NCBI RefSeq assembly: GCF_009755815.1 | Contig: NZ_WRPK01000011.1 | Location: forward strand, 124,001 to 188,000 | DNA length: 64,000 nucleotides | Direction: 5' to 3' | Source of the DNA: Flavisphingomonas formosensis | GTDB taxonomy: Bacteria > Pseudomonadota > Alphaproteobacteria > Sphingomonadales > Sphingomonadaceae | Shown here: piece by piece, positions 36,073-44,681 of the stretch | Layout of the letters: each line of letters begins with the position of its first letter | How positions within the stretch are numbered: position 1 is the stretch's first letter | The notes under the pieces: generated by a model | The model's database searches: none | Told to the model about the DNA's origin: nothing | Seen by the model: only the letters and a program-made list of their open reading frames with translations | Position numbers and translations under genes: made by a program

Positions 36073-37083
36073 TTGATCGGGGCGGAGGGCCCCATCCCGC
36101 TCGCCCACTATATGGGTTTTGCCAACGCGCATTATTATGCCTCGCGCGATCCGCTCGGCGTCGCCGGCGATTTCATCACGGCGCCCGAGATCAGCCAGAT
36201 GTTCGGTGAGCTCATCGGCCTTTGGCTCGCGGATCTGTGGATGCGGGCGGGTCGCCCTGCGGCTTCCTATGCCGAACTGGGGCCGGGCCGGGGTACGCTG
36301 GCCGCCGATGCCGCGCGGGCGATGCGCGCTGCGAAGCTCGTGCCTCCCATCCACCTCGTCGAGACCAGCCCCGTGCTCCGCACCGCGCAGCGCGAGCGTC
36401 TGCCCGCAGCGACGTGGCACGACGATGCCGGCAGCCTGCCCGAGGACGGGCCGCTGCTGATCGTCGCCAATGAGTTTTTCGATGCCCTGCCGGTGCGCCA
36501 GCTCGTGCGCACGGCGGGCGGCTGGCGCGAGCATCTCGTGGGATGGCAGGACGGGCGCTTCGTACCCGTGGCCGGTGAGGTGCCGATGGACGCCTTGGTG
36601 CCGGAGGTGCTGCGTGACGCGGATGCCGGCAGCGTGTTCGAGAGCTCGCCCGCGTCGGCGGCGATCATCGCGCAGCTGGCGCGCAGGCTGGCAACGCAGG
36701 GCGGTGTCATGCTCCTGATCGACTATGGCTATGCCGGTCCGGCGATCGGCGACACGCTGCAGGCGGTGCGCCGCCATGCCTATGCCGATCCGTTCGTCGA
36801 CCCGGGGAGCTGCGATCTCACCGCCCATGTGGATTTCGCATCCCTGGCGGCGACGGCGCAAGCCGAGGGCGTTCAGGCTTTCGGACCGGTGGGCCAGGGC
36901 GAGTGGCTGGAACGCGTCGGCATCGGCGTGCGAGCGGAGGCGCTGGCCCGCTCCTCTCCCACGCGCGCGGGAGACATAGCGGCGGCGCGCGTGCGGTTGA
37001 CCGCGCCGGGCGCGATGGGCCAGTTGTTCCGCGTGCTGGCGCTCGTTGCGCCGGGCTGGCCTGTTCCCGAAGGATTTGCCTGA
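36073..37083 (+). CDS. NDUFAF7/MidA-family SAM-dependent methyltransferase
   Basis: 336 residues. GPIPLAHYMGFANAHYYASRDPLG..FITAPEISQMFGELIGLW at the start (conserved positions 6-52), then the SAM-binding ELGPGRGTLAADAAR and LIVANEFFDALPVRQ. Mitochondrial NDUFAF7 methylates an arginine of complex I subunit NDUFS2; the bacterial target is inferred. TTG 36073 is the first possible start, without a ribosome site; the in-frame sequence upstream (GLGARLARL) resembles the family too, so translation could depend on lgt, 28 bp upstream. Confidence 0.88.
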   Translation: MIGAEGPIPLAHYMGFANAHYYASRDPLGVAGDFITAPEISQMFGELIGLWLADLWMRAGRPAASYAELGPGRGTLAADAARAMRAAKLVPPIHLVETSPVLRTAQRERLPAATWHDDAGSLPEDGPLLIVANEFFDALPVRQLVRTAGGWREHLVGWQDGRFVPVAGEVPMDALVPEVLRDADAGSVFESSPASAAIIAQLARRLATQGGVMLLIDYGYAGPAIGDTLQAVRRHAYADPFVDPGSCDLTAHVDFASLAATAQAEGVQAFGPVGQGEWLERVGIGVRAEALARSSPTRAGDIAAARVRLTAPGAMGQLFRVLALVAPGWPVPEGFA

Positions 37084-37085
37084 TC

Positions 37086-37850
37086 ATGGTCGAAACCATC
37101 CGCGCCGAAGCACTTGCTGCCGTCCCGCACGGCTTTCTCGGCCGGCGCGGCGGGGTGTCGGGCGGGATTCATGCGGGGCTCAATGTCGGGCTCGGATCCG
37201 ACGATGATCGCGAGGCGATCGCGGAAAACCGGCGCCGTGCCGTCGCGGCGGTGTTGCCCGCTGCCGCGCTCGTTACCCTGCATCAGGTGCATTCGCCCCA
37301 TGCGATCGCCGTCACCGCACCCTTTCCGGACGATGCCCGCCCCCACGCCGATGCGCTCGTCACCGATCGCCCCGGCCTGCTGCTCGGCATATTGACTGCC
37401 GATTGCGGGCCGATCCTGCTCGCCGATGCGGAGGCGGGCGTGGTGGGTGCCGCCCATGCCGGATGGAAGGGCGCCTTTGGCGGCGTGATCGAGACGACGC
37501 TGGCGCAGATGGAGGCGCTGGGCGCGGATCGCGGCCGGATCGCGGCGGCGATCGGCCCCTGCATCGCGCGCGCCTCCTATGAGGTGGATTCCGGCTTCCT
37601 GCTTCGTTTCACCGAAGCCGATCCGGAGAATGAGCGCTTTTTTGCCGACGGCAGGCGCGAGGACCATCATCAGTTCGATCTCGAGGCCTATATCGCCTCC
37701 CGTCTCGCCGGCGCCGGCGTGCTGCGCGTCGAGGCGCTGGGCCTCGACACCTATGCCGATGCCGATCGCTTTTTCAGCTTCCGCCGCTCGACGCACCGCG
37801 GCGAGCCCGATTACGGGCGGCAAATCTCGCTGATAGGGCTGCCGGAATAG
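37086..37850 (+). CDS. pgeF: Peptidoglycan editing factor PgeF (laccase-domain)
   Basis: 254 residues. Metal site residues are in HQVHS (about 77), TADCGP (about 112) and AAHAGWKG (about 130), all as in the YfiH/PgeF family. E. coli PgeF removes L-Ser wrongly inserted into muropeptides. ATG 37086 follows the methyltransferase stop by 2 bp, so the lgt-methyltransferase-pgeF run is an operon. The 3' end is 7 bp from the convergent VOC gene. Confidence 0.93.
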   Translation: MVETIRAEALAAVPHGFLGRRGGVSGGIHAGLNVGLGSDDDREAIAENRRRAVAAVLPAAALVTLHQVHSPHAIAVTAPFPDDARPHADALVTDRPGLLLGILTADCGPILLADAEAGVVGAAHAGWKGAFGGVIETTLAQMEALGADRGRIAAAIGPCIARASYEVDSGFLLRFTEADPENERFFADGRREDHHQFDLEAYIASRLAGAGVLRVEALGLDTYADADRFFSFRRSTHRGEPDYGRQISLIGLPE

Positions 37851-37857
37851 GCCGTCA

Positions 37858-38241
37858 TCACACCGGGTAGCGATTCTCTTCCGGCGTATGGAGCTGGGCG
37901 ATCACCCAGCCATTGCCGTCGAGATCCTCGAGCAGGGTGAAGCGTCCCCAAGGCTGCTCGCCGATGGGCGTGAGCGTGATGCCGAGGTCGGTGAGGCGGG
38001 CATGCTCCGCATCGATATCGTCGACATGCAGCATCAGGCCGGTCTGCCCGCCCGGCTTCAGCGCCTCGAACCAGGTGGTGAGCGCGATGGTGGCGCCGCC
38101 GTCCTTCGGCTGGAGCTGGATCCAGCGCATGTCGGGACCCATCGGTGCTTCGCGCAGCAAGGTGAAGCCCATGATGTCGGTGTAGAAATCTTTGGACTTG
38201 CCGGGATCCGTGACGGGAATCGAGACGATCGAGATCGGCAT
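37858..38241 (-). CDS. VOC-family (glyoxalase-like) protein
   Basis: 127 residues, a glyoxalase/bleomycin-resistance/dioxygenase fold made of two beta-alpha-beta-beta-beta units: SIVSIPVTDPGKSKDFYTDIMGF and TGLMLHVDDIDAEHARLTDLG. No specific substrate can be assigned. Start ATG 38241 with GGAGAG upstream. It is divergent from the PLP enzyme. Confidence 0.88.
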   Translation of the reverse strand: MPISIVSIPVTDPGKSKDFYTDIMGFTLLREAPMGPDMRWIQLQPKDGGATIALTTWFEALKPGGQTGLMLHVDDIDAEHARLTDLGITLTPIGEQPWGRFTLLEDLDGNGWVIAQLHTPEENRYPV

Positions 38242-38356
38242 CGCTGGCTCTCCTGCGTGAATATCGCGCAATCCGGATAAGACCGGCGGCGGGTGACGGT
38301 ATCAAGTCCCCGGCCGCGCGTTTAGGATGCAGGCGTCCACCAAGGAGACCTCTCCT

Positions 38357-39673
38357 ATGACGAAAGAGACCGAAGCCGACCTGTCCGGCACCACCCCTCG
38401 CCGCCGGCCCCGCCCCGATATCGTCGAGATCGGCGGACGCAAGCTGCAGCCTTCCACTCTGATGATGGGTCATGGCTATGATCCGATGCTCTCCGAAGGC
38501 TCGCTGAAGCCGCCGATCTTTCTCACCTCAACCTTCGTCTTCGAGAGCGCGGCCGCGGGCAAGCGGCACTTCGAAGGCGTCACCGGCAAGCGTCCGGGTG
38601 GAGCGGAAGGCCTCGTCTATTCCCGGTTCAACGGACCCGACCAGGAAATTCTCGAGCATCGGCTCGGCGTCTGGGAGGAAGCGGAGGATGCGCTCAGCTT
38701 TTCCTCCGGCATGGCGGCGATCGCGACGATGCTGCTCGCGCTGGTCAAGCCTGGCGACACGATCGTCCATTCCGCGCCACTCTATGCCGCCACCGAGACA
38801 CTCATCGGCAAGATCCTCGGCCGTTTCGGCGTGCAGTGGCTCGATTTCCCGGCAGGAGCGAGTCCGGCCGAGATCAGCGCCGTGCTCGGCCGGGCGAAGG
38901 ATGCTGGCCGGGTGCCGCTGATCTATCTGGAAAGTCCGGCCAATCCGACCAATGCGCTGGTCGACATCGAGGCCGTGGTCGCGGCGCGTGATGCGATCTT
39001 CGGTGTCGGTCCCGATCGCCCGCCGATCGTGATCGACAACACCTTCCTCGGTCCGCTTTGGCAGAAGCCGCTGCGGCACGGTGCCGAGTTGGTGCTCTAC
39101 AGCCTCACCAAATATGCCGGCGGGCACAGCGATCTCGTCGCGGGCGGCGTGGTCGGGGCCAAGACGGTGCTCGATCCGATCCGCGCGATGCGCAACACGA
39201 TCGGTACGATCACCGATCCGCACTCTGCCTGGATGCTGCTGCGCTCGCTGGAGACCTTGGAGCTCCGGATGAGCCGGGCGGGTGAGAATGCGGCGAAGGT
39301 GTGCGCCTTCCTGCGCGATCATCCCAAGGTGGAACGGGTCGGCTATCTCGGTTTTCTCGAGGAAGGATCGCGCCAGGCTGATATTTTCCGCCGCCATTGC
39401 ACCGGCGCTGGATCCACCTTCTCGCTCTATCTCAAGGGCGGGGAGACGGAATCCTTCGCCTTTCTCGATGCGCTCAAGATCGCCAAGCTGGCGGTCAGCC
39501 TCGGTGGCACCGAGACCTTGGCCTCCCACCCGGCGGGCATGACGCATCTGTCGGTGCCGGATGCGCGCAAGGCTGCCCTGGGGATCACCGACAACCTGGT
39601 CCGTATCTCGATCGGCGTCGAAGATGCGGACGATCTCGTCGCCGATTTCGATCAGGCGCTCAAGGCGGTGTGA
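38357..39673 (+). CDS. PLP-dependent trans-sulfuration family enzyme (cystathionine gamma-synthase-like)
   Basis: 438 residues. The PLP lysine is in LYSLTKYAGGHSD (about residue 257), and YSRFNGPDQEILEHRL and LESPANPTN are family motifs. It belongs to the Cys/Met metabolism PLP family; this long N-terminal form (DIVEIGGRKLQPSTLMMGHGYDP, positions about 15-37) is labelled a cystathionine gamma-synthase family protein, with the exact reaction (synthase, beta-lyase or methionine gamma-lyase) unresolved. AAGGAG lies 10 bases before ATG 38357. Confidence 0.9.
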   Translation: MTKETEADLSGTTPRRRPRPDIVEIGGRKLQPSTLMMGHGYDPMLSEGSLKPPIFLTSTFVFESAAAGKRHFEGVTGKRPGGAEGLVYSRFNGPDQEILEHRLGVWEEAEDALSFSSGMAAIATMLLALVKPGDTIVHSAPLYAATETLIGKILGRFGVQWLDFPAGASPAEISAVLGRAKDAGRVPLIYLESPANPTNALVDIEAVVAARDAIFGVGPDRPPIVIDNTFLGPLWQKPLRHGAELVLYSLTKYAGGHSDLVAGGVVGAKTVLDPIRAMRNTIGTITDPHSAWMLLRSLETLELRMSRAGENAAKVCAFLRDHPKVERVGYLGFLEEGSRQADIFRRHCTGAGSTFSLYLKGGETESFAFLDALKIAKLAVSLGGTETLASHPAGMTHLSVPDARKAALGITDNLVRISIGVEDADDLVADFDQALKAV

Positions 39674-40651
39674 TTATTTGGCGGCGCGCTTGGGCGGTGC
39701 GGCGATGCCGTCCCATCGCCCCGCGAGCGCGTCGCGCAACGTCTGGGTCACAGGCAGATGGCCGAAGAATTTACGATTGGTGTGGTGCATGGCCTGGGGC
39801 ACCACGATGTCGGGCGCGATCAGCTGCGGTGAGTTGAAGGCGCCGAACGTGTCCCACTGGCCGATGATGTCGAGCGCATCGATAGGCTCCGGCATGGCGA
39901 TGCGTGCGCTCATGGTCACGACGAGGGTGCGCTCGGCAAGATCCTTCAGTCGCTTCTCGTCCTCGGCCTTGATCGCGTAGAGCGCCTCCGAGACGACGAG
40001 ATTGCCCTTGCTGTGTCCGACGATCAGCGAAAAGCGGAACCGATCGTCCTTTAGCAGAGCCTCGACCGTCTGCGTGTCGAGGCTCTGGCGGGTCCAGGCG
40101 ATCGCGCCCGGCTCGCCCGGCTTGTCGGTAAGCCCATGGCGTTCGGCCAGCTTTTCCCAATATTCGAGACTCTGGCGCAGGCCGCTGAACACGCCGAACC
40201 AGAGGAAGCCTCCCAGGGCCTCCATCGCGACGTCGGTGAGCCCATAGCCGGAAACCACTGCCGCCACGGGCCTTCCGAGCGCATCGGCGACGTTACGGGC
40301 GAATGCGGCCGATCCGAGCGCCGATCCGCCGACGCCCGCAACCGCCATCACGCCGATACCCGCGCCGCCGTTCGCGGCGAAGTCTTCGATCGTCGGACAG
40401 AGGATCAATGACCCCTCACCGGTGGGCGGCACGATCAGCACCGCTCCCTCGGCGGAAGGATGATCGGACAAGATATCCGCGGAATCGCCGGTAATCACCG
40501 ATACGTCGTAAAACAGCGTATCCAAAATAGCGTTGCGGCGCCGGAACGATTCCAGCAGCGCCGCCCTACTCGCGGGATCGGGGGAATTATCGAACAGGCC
40601 CAGCATCTTGCTGGCGCGTTCGAATCCCATCCTGACCGCTGAAAACAACAT
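39674..40651 (-). CDS. Alpha/beta-hydrolase-like protein of unknown function
   Basis: 325 residues. The stretch FSLIVGHSKGNLVVSEALYA (about residue 212) has a GxSxG nucleophile elbow, and VAAVVSGYGLTDVAMEALGG precedes it. No signal peptide. No close family recognised; possible lipase, esterase or non-enzymatic relative. It starts 81 bp downstream of murA's end on the same strand and abuts the convergent PLP gene. An AT-rich stretch before its start (TATACT, TGTTATGCT on the minus strand) may hold a promoter. Confidence 0.6.
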   Translation of the reverse strand: MLFSAVRMGFERASKMLGLFDNSPDPASRAALLESFRRRNAILDTLFYDVSVITGDSADILSDHPSAEGAVLIVPPTGEGSLILCPTIEDFAANGGAGIGVMAVAGVGGSALGSAAFARNVADALGRPVAAVVSGYGLTDVAMEALGGFLWFGVFSGLRQSLEYWEKLAERHGLTDKPGEPGAIAWTRQSLDTQTVEALLKDDRFRFSLIVGHSKGNLVVSEALYAIKAEDEKRLKDLAERTLVVTMSARIAMPEPIDALDIIGQWDTFGAFNSPQLIAPDIVVPQAMHHTNRKFFGHLPVTQTLRDALAGRWDGIAAPPKRAAK

Positions 40652-40732
40652 CGCGACCTCCGATTGGTGCGATGCAGCATAACATATCGCGTCAGCGAAT
40701 AAAGTATATCCCGTACAGAAATGGACCTTTTT

Positions 40733-42016
40733 TCATCCGTCGGACTGTCTTTCGATGTCCGCGCCCACCGCGGACAGCTTTTCCTCCAGCCGTTCATAGC
40801 CGCGATCGAGGTGATAGACGCGGTGCACCCGCGTTTCTCCTTCGGCGGCCAGGCCGGCGAGAATCAGCCCCATCGACGCGCGCAGATCGGTGGCCATCAC
40901 CTCGGCTCCATTGAGCTTCGGCACGCCGCGCACGACCGCGGAGCGTCCACGCACCTGGATGTCGGCTCCCATCCGCGCCAGTTCCGGCACGTGCATGTAG
41001 CGGTTTTCGAAGATCGTCTCGGTCAGCACGCTGGCGCCTTCCGCCAGCGCCAGCATCGCCATGAATTGCGCCTGCATGTCGGTCGGGAAGGCAGGGAAGG
41101 GCGCCGTCGAGAGCGTGAGGCCGTTCAGCGTGCCATTGGCCTTCACGAGGATCGAGTCCGGCCGTTCCTCGATATGGACACCCGCATCTGCCAGACCGGC
41201 GAGGATCGCCGTCATGTCACCATGGCGGGCGCCGACCAGTTCCAGTTCGCCATGGGTGATCGCTGCGGCGCAGGCATAGCTGCCAGCCTCGATCCGATCC
41301 GGCATCACCTGATAGGTCGCGCCGTGCAGCCGGTCGCGGCCCTGGATCACCAATCGCTCCGTGCCGATACCCTCGATCTTCGCGCCCATCGCCACCAAGC
41401 AGCGGCACAGGTCGATGATCTCCGGCTCGCGCGCTGCATTGTCGATGATCGTCTCGCCCCGCGCGAGCACGGCGGCCATGACCGCATTCTCGGTCGCGCC
41501 CACCGAAACCAGCGGGAAGACGACGTGGCCGCCGGGCAGGCCGCTCTTCGGCGCGGTCGCCTTCACATAGCCGGAAGCGAGCTCGATCTCCGCGCCCATC
41601 GCCTCCAATGCCTTCAGGTGGAGGTCGATCGGGCGATTGCCGATCGCACAGCCGCCGGGCAGTGAGACTGTGGCCTCGCCGGCGCGTGCGAGCATGGGCC
41701 CCAGCACCAGTATCGAGGCGCGCATCTTGCGCACGATGTCATAGGGGGCGACCGTTGCAGTGATCTTGCCGGCCCGCAATGTCATGACCCGGCCGAAATC
41801 CTCCGGACGCGCGCCTTCGACCATCGTCGAGACGCCGAGCTGGTTGAGCAGATGGCCGAAACTGTCGACGTCGGCGAGGCGCGGCAGGTTACGCAGCGTC
41901 AGCGGTTCGTCCGTCAGAAGCGCACAGGGCATCAATGTGAGCGCCGCATTCTTGGCGCCCGAAATAGTGACGCGGCCCGACAGCGGCTTGCCGCCGCGAA
42001 TGAAGATCTTGTCCAT
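40733..42016 (-). CDS. murA: UDP-N-acetylglucosamine 1-carboxyvinyltransferase MurA
   Basis: First committed step of peptidoglycan synthesis, enolpyruvyl transfer from PEP to UDP-GlcNAc; fosfomycin target. 427 residues. The catalytic Cys123 is in [16 protein letters not shown], so the protein should be fosfomycin-sensitive by that criterion. N terminus [22 protein letters not shown] (positions 2-23) is typical. It is divergent from the Crp/Fnr regulator. Confidence 0.96.
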   Translation of the reverse strand: MDKIFIRGGKPLSGRVTISGAKNAALTLMPCALLTDEPLTLRNLPRLADVDSFGHLLNQLGVSTMVEGARPEDFGRVMTLRAGKITATVAPYDIVRKMRASILVLGPMLARAGEATVSLPGGCAIGNRPIDLHLKALEAMGAEIELASGYVKATAPKSGLPGGHVVFPLVSVGATENAVMAAVLARGETIIDNAAREPEIIDLCRCLVAMGAKIEGIGTERLVIQGRDRLHGATYQVMPDRIEAGSYACAAAITHGELELVGARHGDMTAILAGLADAGVHIEERPDSILVKANGTLNGLTLSTAPFPAFPTDMQAQFMAMLALAEGASVLTETIFENRYMHVPELARMGADIQVRGRSAVVRGVPKLNGAEVMATDLRASMGLILAGLAAEGETRVHRVYHLDRGYERLEEKLSAVGADIERQSDG

Positions 42017-42125
42017 GGATGGCCGCTTCTAGTGGCTTCGCGCTGCTGCGCAACCTCCCAGCCCGATGCCCCGACGAACGCCCCGGTCATGGATAAAGCG
42101 GCGACCTTGATCGTTGTTAGGGCGG

Positions 42126-42157
42126 AACCGTTGCGGTTTGCCTAAGCGGTTGAACCG
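42126..42157. promoter_or_regulatory. Paired inverted repeats in the murA-crp intergenic region
   Basis: AACCG-TTG-CGGTT is followed after 8 bases by CGGTT-G-AACCG, two dyads of the same pentamer, ending 36 bp before the regulator's start. Candidate regulator binding site, perhaps autoregulatory. A GGAAC also starts at 42124 but the spacing to CGGTT does not fit the EcfG consensus well. Confidence 0.35.
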
Positions 42158-42193
42158 TAACAAAATGGATTCACTAGACCAGATGGATCGAGA

Positions 42194-42928
42194 GTGAGTG
42201 GAAGCTGTTTTGCAGAAAGGCTGGAGCATTATCTCCCGCTGACTCCGAAGGAAAAAGACGCCATTGCGCGGCTCGAGGAGCAGGAGCGCAGCTATCGGCG
42301 CGGCACCGTGGTGCGCCGCGAAAATGATCGCGCGCAGGAGCTTTTCGTCATCCGTTCGGGCTGGATGTACAGCTATGTCCTTCTGGACGATGGCAGCCGC
42401 CAGATATTGCGTCTTCATTTTCCGGGGGATGTGGTCGGCACCTCGAGTGCCGCCTTCGTCGATGCGAGCGATTCGCTCGTCGCGCTGACGGACGTGAAAT
42501 TATGCCCGTTCGACAAATTGGCTCTGCGGCCCTTGTTCGAACATCATCCCCGTCTTGCCGCGCTGATGTTCGTCATCGCCCAGGCTGAACGCGTTTCCCT
42601 GACGGACAGGCTGGCATCGCTGGGTCGCACCTCGGCCAAGGCGCGGGTGGCGGCACTGCTGCTCGACACGCTCGACCGGCTGCGCGTGATGAAGAGCGAC
42701 ATCGGCTCCACCTTTCACTTCCCGCTGACGCAGGAGGAAATCGGCGACGCGACCGGTCTGACCGCGGTGCATGTCAATCGCATGATGCGCGCGCTCGTCG
42801 AGGAAGGACATATCGAACGATCCAATTCGCACGTCACGCTCATCGAGGAGCAGCGGCTGGCCCAGGTCGCCAACTACATCAATCGCTACGCGGCTCTGGA
42901 CACGAGCTGGCTGCCTGCGGCCAGCTGA
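42194..42928 (+). CDS. Crp/Fnr-family transcriptional regulator
   Basis: 244 residues. N-terminal cyclic-nucleotide-binding fold (about 20-130; RRGTVVRRENDRAQELFVI, then LHFPGDVVG) and a C-terminal helix-turn-helix (LTQEEIGDATGLTAVHVNRMMRALVEEG, positions about 176-203). FNR-type iron-sulfur cysteines are absent (only two cysteines, at 5 and 98), so it is not an Fnr-like oxygen sensor; ligand unknown. Start GTG 42194 gives the usual N terminus. Ends in a terminator shared with the convergent M23 gene. Confidence 0.88.
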   Translation: MSGSCFAERLEHYLPLTPKEKDAIARLEEQERSYRRGTVVRRENDRAQELFVIRSGWMYSYVLLDDGSRQILRLHFPGDVVGTSSAAFVDASDSLVALTDVKLCPFDKLALRPLFEHHPRLAALMFVIAQAERVSLTDRLASLGRTSAKARVAALLLDTLDRLRVMKSDIGSTFHFPLTQEEIGDATGLTAVHVNRMMRALVEEGHIERSNSHVTLIEEQRLAQVANYINRYAALDTSWLPAAS

Positions 42929-42952
42929 TCGGATCGATCAGCCTTTCTTTTT
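42924..42952 (+). terminator. Intrinsic terminator overlapping both convergent stop codons
   Basis: GCTGATCG and CGATCAGC make an 8-bp perfect stem around GAT, followed by CTTTCTTTTT. The stop of the Crp/Fnr gene (42926-42928) and that of the M23 gene (42938-42940) are both in the hairpin. Confidence 0.7.
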
Positions 42953-44473
42953 GAGCGTCTCGGCGCTTGCCATGACCGGCGCCGGGCTCAATGCGGCCCC
43001 CGGCCGCACCGCCAACAGACGTGTCAGTTCCCCGCGGAAGCGCGCAAGCTCCCGGCCCGCCAGCAACGGCGCCATCGTGAACTTCACCGAGTTCGGATTG
43101 ATCGCCTGACCATTTTTGTAGAGCTCGTAATGCAGGTGCGGACCGGTGGAGAGGCCGGTAGAGCCGACATAGCCGATCACCTGCCCCTGCCGCACACGCA
43201 CGCCGGGCCGCACCGCGATGCGGCTCATATGGCCGTAGCCCGTCGCCAGCCCGGAACTGTGGTTGAGCTTCACATAATTGCCGTGCCCGCCATGCCAGCC
43301 CGCAAAGGCGACGACGCCGTCGGTCGCCGCGACGATCGGCGAACCATAAGCCGCGCCGAAGTCGACGCCCTTGTGGAAGCGTGAATAGCCAAGCAGCGGA
43401 TGCATGCGCATGCCGAAGCCCGAGGTGAGGTGTCCGTTTACCGGCATGCGCATCGCGCCGCGGCTTTCGCCGACGCCAGAAGCTTCGAACCATTGGCTGC
43501 GCCCGTCCTTCGCCCAGCGCAGAAGCTGGGTCCGGCGCGTGCCATGGGTCAGTCCGGCGAACAGCAGGTCGCCCATCTCCACCTCGCCCGTCTCGGCGCG
43601 ACGATGGGCGATGATGATATCGAACCGGTCGGTGGAGGCGACGTCGCTGCCGACGTTCAGTTTGGTGGCAAGCGCATGCAGATAATCCGTCACCGCCGCG
43701 GCCGGCGCACCGGCGGTGCGCGCTGACCGGTACAGGCTGCTGCCGACAATGCCTTGGACGCGCAGCGGCGTATCGTCGACCGCTATCGGAACCTTCTGGA
43801 GCCGCAGCCGGCCGTCGACCCGCTCCACCGCGAGCTTCAGGTCCAGCCGGGCACGGAAAGCGAGATGATCCAGCGGCCGTGCCTCGTTGCGGTTGGCGCG
43901 ACGCCCGAGCACCACGTTCATGCGCGTGCCCGGTTTGATCTCGTCGACGGAGATCGCGCCGGCGACCATCGCCGCCACCTGCTTGGCTTCGACACCTGCA
44001 ACGCCTGCGCGCTCAAGCACGCGGGTGAAGCCGTCGCCTCGGCCGAGCGTCGCGGTAAGATCGACGGACGGCCGTTCCGGCGTTTCGCCGAGCGGCAGGA
44101 CCGCATCGGTCGCGCCCATCCGCCGGCCGGTATCGCCGCCATAGGCCAACGGCGCGATGCCGATCGCCCGTGCCTCGTCCCAATGGCTTTCAGTAAAGCC
44201 TGGTTGCGGCGCGGCGGCGATCGGCCGGAAGCCCGGTGCCAGCAGCCACGCGCCGGTGCATAGCGCCGCGCAGGTCGCAAGGCCGCGCAGCCATTCGACG
44301 GAGCCGATCCGTGCGCCGAGATCGGTGACCAGCTCCAGGTCGGTGGCGCGCTCGCCGAGCCTGTCGCGCCAGCGCTGGAAACGGATGAGAATCGTTGTGG
44401 GCAGCGCGGCGTCAAGGGTCAGCACCGCCGTTGCGGCGCCATAGCCGTACGCAAGGTCGTCTCGCTGATACAA
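42938..44473 (-). CDS. M23-family peptidoglycan endopeptidase, membrane-anchored
   Basis: 511 residues from TTG 44473. A transmembrane segment (LATCAALCTGAWLLAPGF, about 65-82), a long periplasmic region, and a C-terminal M23 domain with intact zinc ligands: FHKGVDFG (His, Asp) and GPHLHYEL (HxH). So, unlike the EnvC-like protein at 8-9 kb, it should cut peptide cross-bridges. I choose this TTG because GGGGGA precedes it; another TTG at 44560 extends the frame by 29 weakly plausible codons. Confidence 0.88.
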   Translation of the reverse strand: MYQRDDLAYGYGAATAVLTLDAALPTTILIRFQRWRDRLGERATDLELVTDLGARIGSVEWLRGLATCAALCTGAWLLAPGFRPIAAAPQPGFTESHWDEARAIGIAPLAYGGDTGRRMGATDAVLPLGETPERPSVDLTATLGRGDGFTRVLERAGVAGVEAKQVAAMVAGAISVDEIKPGTRMNVVLGRRANRNEARPLDHLAFRARLDLKLAVERVDGRLRLQKVPIAVDDTPLRVQGIVGSSLYRSARTAGAPAAAVTDYLHALATKLNVGSDVASTDRFDIIIAHRRAETGEVEMGDLLFAGLTHGTRRTQLLRWAKDGRSQWFEASGVGESRGAMRMPVNGHLTSGFGMRMHPLLGYSRFHKGVDFGAAYGSPIVAATDGVVAFAGWHGGHGNYVKLNHSSGLATGYGHMSRIAVRPGVRVRQGQVIGYVGSTGLSTGPHLHYELYKNGQAINPNSVKFTMAPLLAGRELARFRGELTRLLAVRPGAALSPAPVMASAETLKKKG

Positions 44474-44681
44474 GATTAGGCGTCCCCCGCTTGTGCGTCT
44501 TCCCCCGGGCCGAAACGGCGTGTCGGAGGAAGGACTGTGGCGCGATGCCGTTAAAGTCAAATTAAACAGCGCAGTAATTAGGAAGGCTGCGACAGGCCGT
44601 CATCTTTTTGCCGTGAACCGTATGGGTGAACGCGGATAGAAGCCGCTTGCGTTTGTCATCTGCTGCCCCGATGTTCGCTCC

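Noticed and set aside
42124-42151. GGAAC followed by CGGTT as an EcfG promoter for the Crp/Fnr gene
   Set aside because: The spacing is 18 bp and the second box is CGGTT rather than CGTT; the inverted repeats explain it better.
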